NCBI GenBank assembly: GCA_040954595.2
Contig: CM082590.2
Coordinates: 5,270,001-5,334,000, forward strand
Source of the DNA: Balanoglossus misakiensis
Taxonomy: Eukaryota > Hemichordata
Direction of reading: 5' to 3'
Length of the DNA stretch: 64,000 nt
Shown here piece after piece: positions 1 to 12,630 of this stretch. The notes beneath the pieces are model-generated. The model was not told the origin of the DNA, ran no database searches, and worked only from the letters and a program-made list of their open reading frames with translations. Position 1 is the first letter of the stretch, and every line of letters starts with the position of its first letter. Position numbers and translations under genes: made by a program.

Positions 1-1247
1 TGCGAAGATCATTGTGATTGGTCGAAGATTATGGCGGCCATATTGGATTTTCGAAAAACCCTAGTAAAATTTGAAAAATCTTCTACTCAAGAACCGGCCA
101 TAACCGAGTCACAAGATTTGGTGTGTGTGGTCATTAAACAGATGTCTATCAAGTTTGCGAAGATGAATGTGATTGGTCGAAGATTATGGCGGCCATATTG
201 GATTTTGTGAAAAACGATTAAAAAGTAAAAATTCCCTTTCTAGCCTAATAATTGATAGCACAGAAATTCTTTTTATGGATATGAATCATCATATGACAAG
301 AATAAGCTATAAATATTTTGGTAATTTTGGCAATGACCTTTGACCTACTTTTGACGCATCATTTTTCTGCATATCTAATTCCAGGCTAACCAATAGGGCT
401 ATAAGTTTGGTTTTTGATGTATGTGGATTTGTATGTGATCAAATAATTTCGCTACTTTTCATGACCACTTTGACCTCTGCTGACCTCATTAAATATGCGC
501 ATACCTAATTACAGATTAACCAATAGACCTAAAGGTTTGAGTTTTTTTGGACATGGATCAGTATGGGGTCAAAATATTTTGCCCAAATGTTGGGTGACCT
601 CCGGTGACCTTTGACCTACTTTTGAATATCTCGGCATCCAAAGCAGGTACAGCCTTGGCATTCGGAGATATGGGGCCATTATGAAAAGCCAAAGTTTTGG
701 GTCACCTGTGACCTCTGCTGACCTCATTAATTATGTGCATAACTAATTACAGGCGAACCAATAGAGCTAGAGGTCTGGTTTTTATTGGACATGGACCACT
801 ATGGGTAAAAATTTTCTGCCCAAATTTTGGGTGACCTCAGATGACCTTTGACCTACTTTTGCATATCTCGGCATCCAAAGCAGGTACAGCCTTGGCATTT
901 GGAGATATGGGGCCATAATGAAAAGCCAAAGTTTTGGGTCACCTGTGACACCTGCTTAACTCATTATTTATGTGCATACCTAATTACGGGCTAACCAAAA
1001 GGGCTAGAGGTCTGGTTTTTGTTGGACATGGACCACTATGGGTCAAAATATTCTCCCCAAATTGTGGGTGACCCCTGGGTGACCTTTGCCCTACTTAACA
1101 CTATATCAGCACCAAACATAGATATAACCTTGATATTTCTTGGGATAAAACACAGCATTATGTTTCTACACATTAATTATGTGCATATCTAATAATCAGA
1201 TCAGATAATAGAGCTTGGGCACGGACAATGCTGCTTGCAGCTTTAAT
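1..1247 (+). repeat. Partial unit of the left tandem array
   Basis: This is the right-hand part of a repeat unit cut by the window edge. It holds the recurring phrases of the array: ATGGCGGCCATATTGG near 27 and 186, several GTGACCTTTGACCTACTTT stretches, and the terminal signature GACAATGCTGCTTGCAGC at about 1224. Internally, two ~240-bp sub-repeats (about 490-720 and 725-960) follow each other. No open reading frame of interest is present. I see no transposase or other coding relic. Confidence 0.8.
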
Positions 1248-2894
1248 CTTTCTTTCTTTTTTCTTGTGTCAATTTCTTCGGCCAACGAGATCTCTGAAAC
1301 TACTGCAGGTACACTTCTCAAACTTGCTACAGTGGTCAAGGTCAATGAGTAGATGTGCAGTGACTTGTGAATAATTAATTAGTCACGTGACCTGGCGGCC
1401 ATATTGGATTTTCTGAAAAAATTCAAATCTCAGATCTCAGAAACTACAAGTCAGATCGACTTCAAATTTGGCATGCAGGTAGACTACCTTCTACCCATCA
1501 TTTTTGTAATTGGAAATTTTGCTGTCAATGTTGCAGTTTTTTTGCTACAATTTTTTTTCTGAAATCTGGCTTAAATTTCAAAAATCTTCTTCTCCAGAAC
1601 CAGTGATAACCGAGACACTGGGTTTGGGGTATGTGGTCACCTAACTGATGTCTATCAAGTTTGCGAAGATCATTGTGATTGGTCGAAGATTATGGCGGCC
1701 ATATTGGATTTTAGAAAAACCATAGTTAAACTCCAAAAATCTTCTTCTCCAGAACGGGCGATGACTGAGTCGCAAGATTCGGGGAGTATGGTCACTACAC
1801 TGATGTCTATCAAGTTTGCAAAGAGCATTGTGATTGGTCGAAGATTATGGCGGCCATATTGGATTTTGTAAAAAGCAGTGAAAAATTGAAATTCCTTTTT
1901 CTAGTCTAAAAATTGATAGCATACAAATTCTTTTTATGGATATCAATCGTCATGTGACTAAAATATGTTACAATTTTTTGGCGATTTTTCACATGACCTT
2001 TGACCTACTTATCACGCGTTATTATTTCTGCATATCTAATTCCAGGCTAACCTATAGGGCTAGACGTTTGGTTTTTGATGAATGTGGATTAGTGTGTGAT
2101 CAAAATATTTTGCTACTTTTCATGACCCCTTTGACCTCTGCTGACCTCATTAATTATGTGCATAGCTAATTACAAGCGAACCAATAGAGCTAGAGGTTTG
2201 GTTTTTGTTGGACACAGACCAGTATGGGATCAAAAATTTTTGCCCAAATGTTGCGTGACCTCTGGTGACCTTTGACCTACTTTCGCATATCTCTGCATCC
2301 AGAGCAGATACAGCCATGGCATTTGGTAGGATGGGACCAAAATGTAAAGCCACATTTTTGGGTCACCTGTGACACCTGCTGACCTCATTAAATATGCACA
2401 TACCTAATTACAGGCGAACCAATAGAGCTAGAGTTTTGGTTTTTGTTGGACACAGACCAGTATGGGATCAAAATTTTTTGCCCAAATGTTGCGTGACCTC
2501 TGGTGACCTTTGACCTACTTTCGCATATCTCTGCATCCAGAGCAGGTACAGCCATGGCATTTGGTAGGATGGGACCAAAATGTAAAGCCACATTTTTGGG
2601 TCACCTGTGACACCTGCTGACCTCATTAAATATGCACATACCTAATTACAGGCGAACCAATAGAGCTAGAGTTTTGGTTTTTGTTGGACATGGACCAGTA
2701 TGGGTAAAAAAAATGCCCAAATGTTGGGTGACCTTAGGTGACCTTTCACCTACTTTCAGCAGCAAAAATACACATCCTTGTTATGTCATGAGATAATTCA
2801 TCCGATAAAAAATTCTGTTTCTTCTCATTCATACTGTGCATATATAATTCAAGATCAGCGCTTGGGCCCGACAATGCTGCTCGCAGCTTTAATT
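1248..2894 (+). repeat. Array unit 1 (type A)
   Basis: Full head-to-tail unit of about 1.65 kb. It begins with a CTTT-rich tract and an AGATCTC...CTGCAGGTACACTTCTCAAA segment and ends with the shared GCTTGGGCCC...GCTGCTTGCAGCTTTAAT signature. It is longer than its neighbours because a 238-bp sub-repeat (about 2165-2400) is duplicated almost perfectly at about 2403-2640. Matching short minus-strand reading frames in the two copies come from this duplication and are not taken as genes. Confidence 0.8.
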
Positions 2895-4066
2895 AGGGCC
2901 CAAGCGCAAGCCAGCGCTTGGGCCCTATTGGTTTCGTTGGGGTTTTTCTGTCTTTCTTTCTTTCTTTCTTTCTTTTTTCTTGTGTCAATTCTTTGTCGCT
3001 CTAGATCTCAGACACCGCTGCAGGTACACTTCTGAAACTTGCTACAGTGGTCAAGGTCAATGAGTAGATGTGCATTGAACCCTTGAATTTTTAATTGGTC
3101 ACGTGACCTGGCGGCCATATTGGATTTTCTGAAAAAATGCAAATCTTAGATCTCAGAAACTACAAGTCAGATCGACTTCAAATTTGGTGTGCAGGTAGTC
3201 TACCTTCTACCCATCATTTTTGTAATTGGATATTTTGCTGTCAATGTTGCAGTTTTTTTGCTACAATTTTTTTTCTGAAATCCAGCTTAAATTTCAAAAA
3301 TCTTCTTCTCTAGAACTGGTGATAACCGAGACACGGGGTTTGGGGTATGTAGTCACCTATCTGATGTCTATCAAGTTTGCGAAGATCTTTGTGATTGGTC
3401 GAAGATTATGGCGGCCATATTGGATTTTCGTAAAACCTTAGTAAAATTTCAAAAATCTTCTTCTCAAGAACCGGCGATAACCGAGTCACAAGATTTGGTG
3501 TGTGTGGTCATTAAACAGATGTCTATCAAGTTTGCGAAGAGGAATGTGATTGGTCGAAGATTATGGCGGCCATATTGGATTTTGTGAAAAACGATTAAAA
3601 AGTAAAAATTCCCTTTCTAGCCTAAAAATTGATAGCACAGAAATTCTTTTTATGGATATGAATCATCATATGACAAGAATATGCTATAAATATTTTGGTA
3701 ATTTTGGCAATGACCTTTGACCTACTTTTGACACATCATTTTTCTGCATATCTAATTCCAGGCTAACCAATAGGGCTATAAGTTTGGTTTTTGATGTATG
3801 TGGATTAGTGTGTGATCAAAATATTTTGCTACTTTTTGTGACCCCTTTGACCCCTGCTGACCTCATTAAATATGCACATACCTAATTAATGATGAACCAG
3901 TAGACCTAGAGGTTTTGTTTTTGCTATACATGGACCAGTATGGGGTCAAAATATTTTGCCTAAATGTTGGGTGACCTCGGGTGACCTTTGATCTACTTAA
4001 CACTATATCAGCATCAGATCAGATAATAGAGCTTGGGCCCGGACAATGCTGCTTGCAGCTTTAATT
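2895..4066 (+). repeat. Array unit 2 (type A)
   Basis: Unit of about 1.17 kb. It opens with a GGGCCCAAGCGC / GCGCTTGGGCCC hairpin (2896-2925) and a CTTT microsatellite (about 2950-2976). It carries the TCACGTGACCTGGCGGCCATATTGG block, then the GTGACCTTTGACC blocks, and ends with the GCTTGGGCCCGGACAATGC signature. It has no coding content that I can recognise. Confidence 0.8.
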
Positions 4067-5532
4067 ACGGGCCCAAGCCAAGCCAGGCTTGGGCCCGTAT
4101 TGGTTTCGTTGGAGTTTTTCTTTCTTTATTCTTATGTCAATCTTTGCTCTCCTAGATCTCTGAAACGGCTACAGGTACACTTCTCAAACTTGCTACAGTG
4201 GTCAAGGTCAATGAGTAGATGTGCAGTGGCTTGTGAATATTTAATTAGTCACGTGACCTGGCGGCCATATTGGATTTTCTGAAAATCTTTAAATGGCTTC
4301 TTCTCAAAAACCACAGGGCCAATCAAGTTCAAATTTGGTGTATGGTACACATGTCCTCTGCCCTTCAAAGTTTGACAATAAAATCCTGAGCGGTCACGTG
4401 ACTTTGGCCGCCATATTGGATTTTCGAAAAAGTACAGTAAAATCTTCAAAAATCTTCTTCTCCAGAACCGGCAATAACCGAGTCATGGGATTTAGGGTAT
4501 GACATCACCTAACTGATGTCTATCAAGTTTGCGAAGAGCGTTGTGATTGGTCGAAGATTATGGCGGCCATATTGGATTTTGTAAAAACCAGCGAAAATTA
4601 AGAAATCATTTTTCTAGTCTAAAAATAGATAGCATACCAATTCTTTTTATGGATATGAGTCGTGATATGACTAGAATATGTTGCAAATATTTTGGAAATT
4701 TTCACATGACCTTTGACCTACTTTTTTAAGAACCTGCATATATGCATATATAGCTCATACTACGTGTTCTAAATGTACCAGAGTTCTGATTTTTGTGCAC
4801 ATTGGTATCATCCCTGCCAGGACCTACCCCAAATATTTTGGTAATTTTGGCAATGACCTTTGACCTACTTTTGACACATCGTTTTTTTCTGCATATCTAA
4901 TTCCAGGCTAACCTATAGGGCTATGATTTTGGTTTTTGATGTATGTGGATTTGTATGTGATCAAAAAATTTCGCTACTTATCATGACCCCTTTGACCTCT
5001 GCTGACCTCATTAAATATGCGCATACCTAATTACAGATGAACCAATAGACCTAGAGGTTTGGTTTTTGTTGGACATGAACCAGTATTGGGTCAAATTTTT
5101 TTGCCCAAATGTTGGGTGACCTCGGATGACCTTTGACCTACTTTTGCATATCTCGACATCCACAGCAGATACAGCCTTGGCGTTTGGAGGTATGGGGCCA
5201 TAATGAAAAGCCAAAGTTTTGGGTCACCTGTGACACCTGCTTAACTCATTATTTATGTGCATACCTAATTCCGGGCTAACCAAAAGAGCTAGAGGTCTGG
5301 TTTTTGTTGGACATGGACCACTATGGGTCAAAATTTTCTGCCCAAATTGTGGGTGACCTCTGGGTGACCTTTGACCTACTTAACACTATATCAACACCAA
5401 ACATAGATATAACCTTGATATTTCATGGGATAAAACACAGCATTATGTTCCTACTCATTAATTATGTGCATATCTAATAATCAGATCAGATAATAGAGCT
5501 TGGGCCCGGACAATGCTGCTTGCAGCTTTAAT
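4067..5532 (+). repeat. Array unit 3 (type A, first half of dimer)
   Basis: Type A unit of about 1.47 kb, opening with a CGGGCCCAAGCC / GGCTTGGGCCCG hairpin (about 4068-4097) and ending with GCTTGGGCCCGGACAATGC. Together with the following type B unit it forms a dimer of about 2.66 kb that is repeated once more downstream. Confidence 0.8.
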
Positions 5533-6725
5533 TATTATTATTCTTCTTCTTCCGAGAAATTCGGCCAGGTAGATCTGGAAAACCGCAGCACCTAGGGGGC
5601 TGAAACTTGGTAGGGTGATAGGGGCCAATGAGGAGACGTGCAGTGGCTCGTGAATATTTAATTAGTCACGTGACCTGGCGGCCATATTGGATTTTCTGAA
5701 AACCATTAAATGACTCCTTCTCAAAAACTACTGGGCCAATCGAGTTCAAATTTGGTGTGCAGGTAGCCTACCTTCTGTCCATCATTTTACCCCATTAAAA
5801 TCATGACGTCATACATAAAGTTTTTTTGCTACAATTTTTTTTCTGAAAAACTACTTAAAACTTAAAAAATCTTCTTCTCCAGAACCAGCGGTTACCGAGT
5901 CTCGGGATTTGGGATATGTGGTCACCTAACCTATGTCTATCAAGTTTGCGAAGAACACTGTGATTGGTCGATTATTATGGCGGCCATGTTGGATTTTCGG
6001 AAAACCATTAAAAAATGAAAATTCTGTTTTTTAGCCCAAATGTTGACAGCACGGAAATTCTTTTTTTGGATATGAGTCATCATATGACCGGAAGTTGTCA
6101 CAATTTTTCGGGGCAATTTTCACATGACCTTTGACCCAGTTTTAAAACAACTAATTATATATGCATATTCCCCATACCTCCTCTTGTAAAAGCACCACAG
6201 TCATGAATTTTGTGAACATGGGTACCAATGCTGCCAGGACCCGACACAAATATTTTGGTAATTTTGACAATGACCTTTGACCTATTTCTGAAACATCATT
6301 TTTCTGCATATCTAATTCCAGGCTAACCAATAGGGCTAGAGGTCTCGTATTGGTTGGACATGGCCCATTCTGGGGTCAAAATTTTGTGCCCAAATTTTGG
6401 GTGACCTTGGGTGACCTTTGATCTACTTTCCCGTATCTCAGCATCCACAGCAGTTAGAGTCCTGGCTTTTAGGCAGCCGATGGAGCACAAGACCTCATTA
6501 ATTATGCACATACCTAATTCTAGACGAACCAATAGGGCTAGGGGTCTGATGTTTGTTGGACCTAGACTAGTATGGGGTCCAATTTATTTGCCCAAATTTC
6601 GGGTGACATCAGGTAACCTTTGACCTACTTTCCCATATCTTGGTATCCACAGCAGATACATCCTTGGCATTTGCTGGTCACCATGGGAACCGCTTGTGCC
6701 CCGCCAACGCTGCTTGCAGCTTTAA
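5533..6725 (+). repeat. Array unit 4 (type B, second half of dimer)
   Basis: Type B unit of about 1.19 kb. It starts with a TTA/TTC microsatellite and CGAGAAATTCGGCCAGG, continues with AACCGCAGCACCTAGGGGGC, and ends with GGTCACCATGGGAACCGC before the shared GCTGCTTGCAGCTTTAA signature. Its first 300 bases differ clearly from type A, while the GTGACCTTTGACC blocks are shared. Confidence 0.8.
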
Positions 6726-8227
6726 GTATTATTATTATTAGGGCCCAAGCCAAGCCAGGCTTGGGCCCTATTGGTTTCGTTGGTATTTTTCAGTCTTTCT
6801 TTCTTTCTTTCTTTCTTTATTCTTATGTCAATTCTTTGTCGCTCTAGATCTCAGACACCACTGCAGGTACAGTTTTCAAACTTGCTACAGTGGTCAAGGT
6901 CAATGAGTAGTCGTGCATTGAACCCATGTATTTTTAATTAGTCACGTGACCTGGCGGCCATATTGGATTTTCTGAAAAAATGCAAATCTCAGATCTCAGA
7001 AACTACAAGTCAGATCGACTTCAAATTTGGCGTGCAGGTAGACTACCTTCTGTCAATCATTTTTGTAATTGGAAATTATGCTGACAAAGTTGCAGTTTTT
7101 TTGCTACAATTTTTTTTCTGAAATCTGGCTTAAATTTCAAAAATCTTCTTCTCCAGAACCAGTGATAACCGAGACACAGGGTTTTGGGTATGTGGTCACC
7201 TAACTGATGTCTATCAAGTTTGCGAAGATCATTGTGATTGGTCGAAGATTACGGCGGCCATATTGGATTTTCGAAAAACCCTAGTAAAATTTCAAAAATC
7301 TTCTTCTCAAGAACCGGCTATAACCGAGTCACAAGATTTGGTGTGTGTGGTCATTAAACAGATGTCTAACAAGTTTGCGAAGGGGAATGTGATTGGTCGA
7401 AGATTATGGCGGCCATATTGGATTTTGTGAAAAACGATTAAAAAGAAAAAATTCCCTTTCTAGCCTAAAAATTGATAGCACAGAAATTCTTTTTATGGAT
7501 ATTAATCATCATATGCCAAGAATGAGCTATAAATATTTTGGTAATTTTGGCAATGACCTTTGACCTACTTTTGACGCATCATTTTTCTGCATATCTAATT
7601 CCAGGCTAACCAATAGGGCTATAAGTTTGGTTTTTGATGTTTGTGGATAAGTGTGTGATCAAAATATTTTGCTACTTTTCATGACCCCTTTGACCCCTGC
7701 TGACCTCATTAATTATGTGCATAGCTAATTACAGGCAAACCAATAGACCTAGAGGTTTTGTTTTTGTTGGACAGGACAAGTATGGGGTCAAATTTTTTTA
7801 CCCAAATGTTGGGTGACCTCTGGTGACCTTTGACCTACTTTCGCAAATCTCAGCATCCACAGCAGATACAGCCTTGGCGTTTGGAGGTATGGGGCCATAA
7901 TGAAAAGCCAAAGTTTTTGGTCACCTGTGACACCTGCTTAACTCATTATTTATGTGCATACCTAATTCCGGGCTAACCAAAAGGGGTAGAGGTCTGTTTT
8001 TTGTTGGACATGAACCAGTATGGGTCAAAATGTTCTGCCAAAATTATGGGTGACCCCTGGGTGACCTTTGACCTACTTAACACTATATCAGCACCAAACA
8101 GATATAACCTTGATATTTCATGGGATAAAACACAGCATTATGTTTCTACTCATTAATTATGTGCATATCTTATAATCAGATCAGATAATAAAGCTTGGGC
8201 CCGGACAATGCTGCTTGCAGCTTTAAT
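6726..8227 (+). repeat. Array unit 5 (type A, first half of second dimer)
   Basis: Second copy of the A half of the dimer, about 1.5 kb. It begins with an ATT microsatellite, the GGGCCCAAGCC / GGCTTGGGCCC hairpin (6740-6769) and a CTTT tract, and ends with GCTTGGGCCCGGACAATGC. It is closely similar in order and sequence to 4067-5532. Confidence 0.8.
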
Positions 8228-9418
8228 TCTTCTTCTTCTTCTTCTTCCGAGAAATTCGGCCAGGTAGATCTGGAAAACCGCAGCACCTAGGGGGCTGAAA
8301 CTTGGTAGGGTGATAGGGGCCAATGAGTAGACGTGCAGTGGCCCGTGAATATTTAATTAGTCATGTGACCTGGCGGCCATATCGGATTTCCTGAAAACCG
8401 TTAAATGAGTCCTTCTCAAAAACTACAAGGCCGATCGAGTTCAAATTTGGTGTGCAGGTAGCCTACCTTCTGTCCATCATTTTACCCCTTGAAATCATGA
8501 CGTCACACATAAAGTTTTTTTGCTACAATTGTTTTTCTTAAAAAATACTTAAAACTTTAAAAATCTTCTTCTCCAGAACCAGCGGTTACCGATTCTCGGG
8601 ATTTGGGATATGTGGTCACCTAACCTATGTCTATCAAGTTTGCGAAGCGCACTGTGATTGGTCGATCATTATGGCGGCCATGTTGGATTTTCGGAAAACC
8701 ATTGAAAAGTGATAATTCCGTTTTGTAGCCAAAATGTTGACAGCACGGAAATTCTTTTTTTGGATATGAGTCATCATATGACCGGAAGTTGTCACAATTT
8801 TTCGTGGCAATTTTCACATGACCTTTGACCCAGTTTTAAAAGAACTAATTATATATGCATATTCCCCATACCTCCTCTTGTAAAAGCACCACATTCATGA
8901 ATTTTGTGGACATGGGTACCAATGCTGCCAGGACATGACACAAATATTTTGGTAATTTTGGCAATGACCTTTGACCTATTTCTGCATATCTAATTCCATG
9001 CTACCCAATAGGGCTAGAGGTCTGGTATTGGTTGGACATGGCCCAGTCTGGGGTCAAAATTTTATGCCCTAATTTTGGGTGACCTTGGGTGACCTTTGAT
9101 CTACTTTCCCATATCTCAGCATCCAGAGCAGTTAGAGCCCTGGCTGTTATGGGTATTGAGCACATAATGGAGTCTTACACAAGACTCATTAATTATGTGC
9201 ATACCTAATTGCAGGCGAACCAATAGGGCTAGGGGTCTGGTTTTTTCTTGGATCTAGACTAGTATGGGGTCCAATTTTTTTGCCCAAATTTGGGGTGACC
9301 TCAGGTGACCTTTGACCTACTTTCCCATGTCTCGGTATCCCCAGCAGATACAGCCGTGGAATTTGCTGGTCACCATGGGAACCGCTTGTGCCCCCCCAAC
9401 GCTGCTTGCAGCTTTAAT
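8228..9418 (+). repeat. Array unit 6 (type B, end of array)
   Basis: Second copy of the B half of the dimer, about 1.19 kb. It starts with (TTC)n and CGAGAAATTCGGCCAGG and ends GGTCACCATGGGAACCGC...GCTGCTTGCAGCTTTAA. The array stops here, exactly where the unrelated segmental-duplication block begins. I see no target-site duplication at the junction. Confidence 0.8.
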
Positions 9419-10990
9419 TACTTTTTGCCTTTAAAACACATCAACAGTTTTCAAGATTAGAAATTCTGGTACTCATAGCTATCATCACTTGTTGATGTGG
9501 TCACTGGGGGAAACATTGTAAACTATGTATTTTGATGGTTTGCTGTAATCCGGATTACAGCAATTATTAATCAGCAGTCAGAATCTTTCAGCACAAAAAC
9601 CTCCGGAGAAGAAGTTTGCTGCCAGGGTGGAAAGAAATTAAAAGTTCCACCCTTAACTATAAAATTCCGCACAAAGGGGGAATTGAAGAGGCATCTAGAA
9701 TTGGTAAAGTGAAACATATTTGAAGCCACATGAACTGCCAAATTCCACATTCACAATAAAAAATACTTGAAATCTTCTCCCTTTATCCCCATTACAATTT
9801 GCACCATCAAGGCACATTACTTGCATAACACAATAGTTGTGTACTCTTTGTATGGAGGCAGATTAAAACATGCATGGCACCATTTAATACATCAGTTGTT
9901 CAAATTGCAACATCCAGCCGAAATATGGCGTCGATAAGATGTTTATGTATACCTATAAGTTTAATCTTATTTAGATGGACCAATCTGAAGTTGGAAAGTC
10001 AAAATCATGAAAATATAAATGCAAAAAAGTGGCAGCTCTTGAGGATTTAAAGAAGGGCAATTGACACATGACCAACAACACACGCACTGATAAGAACAGT
10101 AGTATAAAACCCACGTTGACAAACAATTTTAGGCAAACATTGACCAGTTTTCATAAAACTGTCGGTCAATTTTATTGCTCTTATCAACAGAGAGGGGCCT
10201 TCACCTGCATCTGATTACATGTTGGAGTCAGTGAGACTCCATGTGTACCAGTGTCCTGTGTGTAACTGTTATCAGCACCGCTCAACTGCATTCATACTTT
10301 TTTAAATTAAAACTAAAACTTTGACTATAGTTCCTATTAGCCAACATTGATTGAATTGTTGTTCATATCAGCGCGTTCACACTCACTCATGTACTAAGTA
10401 AAGAAGTGTAAATGACATCCCTGTCCACACAAGAACACTATAAAAGTTTGACCTTCCATTCATGAGGTTCCTGTAACTATTCTTTAGGTATTGTTGTTCT
10501 AGGTATTTTTTTGATAATCCGATGGTTTGCTTTGAAGTTTATTGGTATGCTGTCTATTCAGCTTGGTATGTACAGGTACGTATCAGAAGAATTTACTTTG
10601 GGTCTTAAAGATTAAATACTGTTTGTTCTATTGGTTTTACGCGTATAGACTTTGACGGAAACCACTCAAAACACTTAAGGGGAGCACAAGGTGTTTGTTT
10701 AGTCGGCAGAGAAACACTCCACCACATTCAAGTAGCAACAAACTTTTTTCAACCAGATCGCGATAAAGTCAGGAATTATCATGAGCTACAGCTGTTTGGC
10801 AAAATATTGTCGTAACCATGGCCCCTTTAGAGCAACAGTTTCTGAGTTGCCAAACGAGGCCGTGGTTTATTTCGCATGTTTTTAATTATACTAGTTTAGT
10901 ATCTAGCCGTATTTTGTCCGCTTTGCTTTCAAAAGTATGTCTAGAGTCATGCATGCTACTACATGCCACTGGCCCAATAAAACCTGGGAA

Positions 10991-11188
10991 TTGTGATGTA
11001 ACTAGCGTCCCTCTGAAGTCAATCCAAGACGGTTTTTCCTAGGATTGGACAAATGATATACATGTGTGTAATTAAGGATGGGTAAAAATTTTATTTCAAA
11101 TTAGCCCCACCTTCACTATAATCTAACACCCAATCACCAGTGTTCAGTTTATGTGATTGACTACAAGGGGACGCTAGTTACATCACAA
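10991..11188. mobile_element. 198-bp MITE with perfect 20-bp terminal inverted repeats
   Basis: The ends read TTGTGATGTAACTAGCGTCC and its exact reverse complement (10991-11010 and 11169-11188). The interior is non-coding. Related copies lie at about 13696-13876 and 21040-21231 with slightly changed ends. No clear target-site duplication is visible, so the superfamily is not assigned. Confidence 0.65.
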
Positions 11189-12630
11189 CTCCTAGACTAT
11201 TCGAGCGCTGGCGAAATGGAACCAATCAGAACGTGCGTCTCATAAATGTATCGAAATGCAAATTTTAACCGTTACTTTGCCTTGCCGATTGGTATTATTT
11301 TTTTCTACTGCGGATCGCTGTCCTGAGTGAGTGTTAGGTGATTGATGGTGATTCGCTGCTCCGTTTCGGCGATGGTGTAAATAACAGTCGAGGAGTGACC
11401 ATGTGTAAATCCTTTTGCTCGTGTCCGCTTATTATCCGGAGACTTCAGTGGAGTCGCTCAGGTCTGACTGTCAAAAGGACACACACGCTCGAACAAGTAT
11501 ACAGTAAATCATGACATGTTTTGTATTTCAAGGAGTATATTTTTTTCAGAAAATTGGGACAGGACAGGCATAAATTTCGGGCCCAGTCAGACGAAATTGT
11601 GTCTACAGCACATTATATAGCTATGTCAGCCCAGCTGTCACATATATTGTGAAAGGCTGGCGCCATACCTGCGTCACCTTGAAGGAACTCATGTCGGGTC
11701 AGAGGTCATCATTCGTTTTTATTACATGACTCCCGTCTGCCATGTTTATAGACGCACTGTCAGAATGACAAAGTACCACAGGCATGTATTTCAACAGGTG
11801 TTTTATCTCAAGCTAGGACCTGCTGCTCATAAAAAGTTAGTTTACATCAAATCAACGAAAGAGGTAATACGTGTAACCAGAAAAATTATAAATAAAATGT
11901 CGTGATGAGAGACCTGGACTTCTCTGTTTTTTGTCACACGTTGGATAACCGCGCGTGTATTGAAAAAAAATTAACTTAAACATTAACTAGGTCGTAAGAC
12001 GGATAAACGCCAACTTGAAGTAGGTTAATTTAAGTTTACATATAATATCCATAAATTATAAGACCCACATTGACAAACCGTTTTAGACAGGTCAATCCAA
12101 TTTTTGATTTCCATCCCTGTACTACTGTTGTCCTCCCTCTTGTCGCTAACGAGTCAATCGGATTCAACGCCCTAACACGTGTTATGTAGATAAGCAATTG
12201 CTTGCAGTTATTATTGTCGTGGAGAATGGCCTTCATCAACACCTTCAACTGATTATATTTGGAGTCAGTGAGATTGCACGTGTACCAGTGTTAATTGTGT
12301 CATCTTTATCAGCACCGTTCATTCGCATTAATCCTTTTCAACTAGGAGTTATTTAAACCGAGACCAGTATTCATAAAATTGTCAGCCAATATTGCTGTTA
12401 TCAGCGCTCTCTTAGTGGTACGAAGTAAAGGAGTATGGGGGGATATTTGTGACATGACCACTATAAAATGTATTCATAAATTACACCTTTCAGCTATGAT
12501 GTTTGGGACTATATGTACATCGAGAATTGTTGTTGCGGATATTGTGATCCGTGGAATCCGTTTTGAAATCAATTGTTATACAAACAATCTATTCAGCTTG
12601 TAATCAGATTAAATTTAATTTGGGTCTTAA

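Larger units (their letters stand above)
334..9318 (-). promoter_or_regulatory. 17 DR1-type nuclear-receptor motifs in the left array
   Basis: The 13-mer TGACCTTTGACCT (AGGTCA-A-AGGTCA on the minus strand, the textbook DR1 site of HNF4, RXR-PPAR and COUP-TF receptors) occurs exactly at 334, 605, 842, 1994, 2266, 2504, 3711, 4707, 4854, 5127, 5365, 6271, 7554, 7824, 8062, 8965 and 9306. About eight one-base variants occur as well. Several have another TGACCT half-site four bases away (for example about 2490-2516), giving a DR4 next to the DR1. Seen directly: the motifs and spacing. Inference: any receptor binding. The copies share descent because they lie in a repeat. Confidence 0.5.

Noticed and set aside
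2150-2591. Two near-identical 67-codon minus-strand frames (MALHFGPILPNAMAV...)
   Set aside because: They are produced by the 238-bp tandem duplication inside an array unit. The frame is not kept in the other units and the sequence shows no domain.
1383-6969. CCATATTGG as an SRF CArG box in the array
   Set aside because: CArG needs six A/T bases between CC and GG; here there are five, so it does not match.
10818-11042. 74-codon frame MAPLEQQFLSC..., also at 20867
   Set aside because: Present in two duplicated units only, and it runs across the end of a MITE. No conservation beyond that expected from the duplication.
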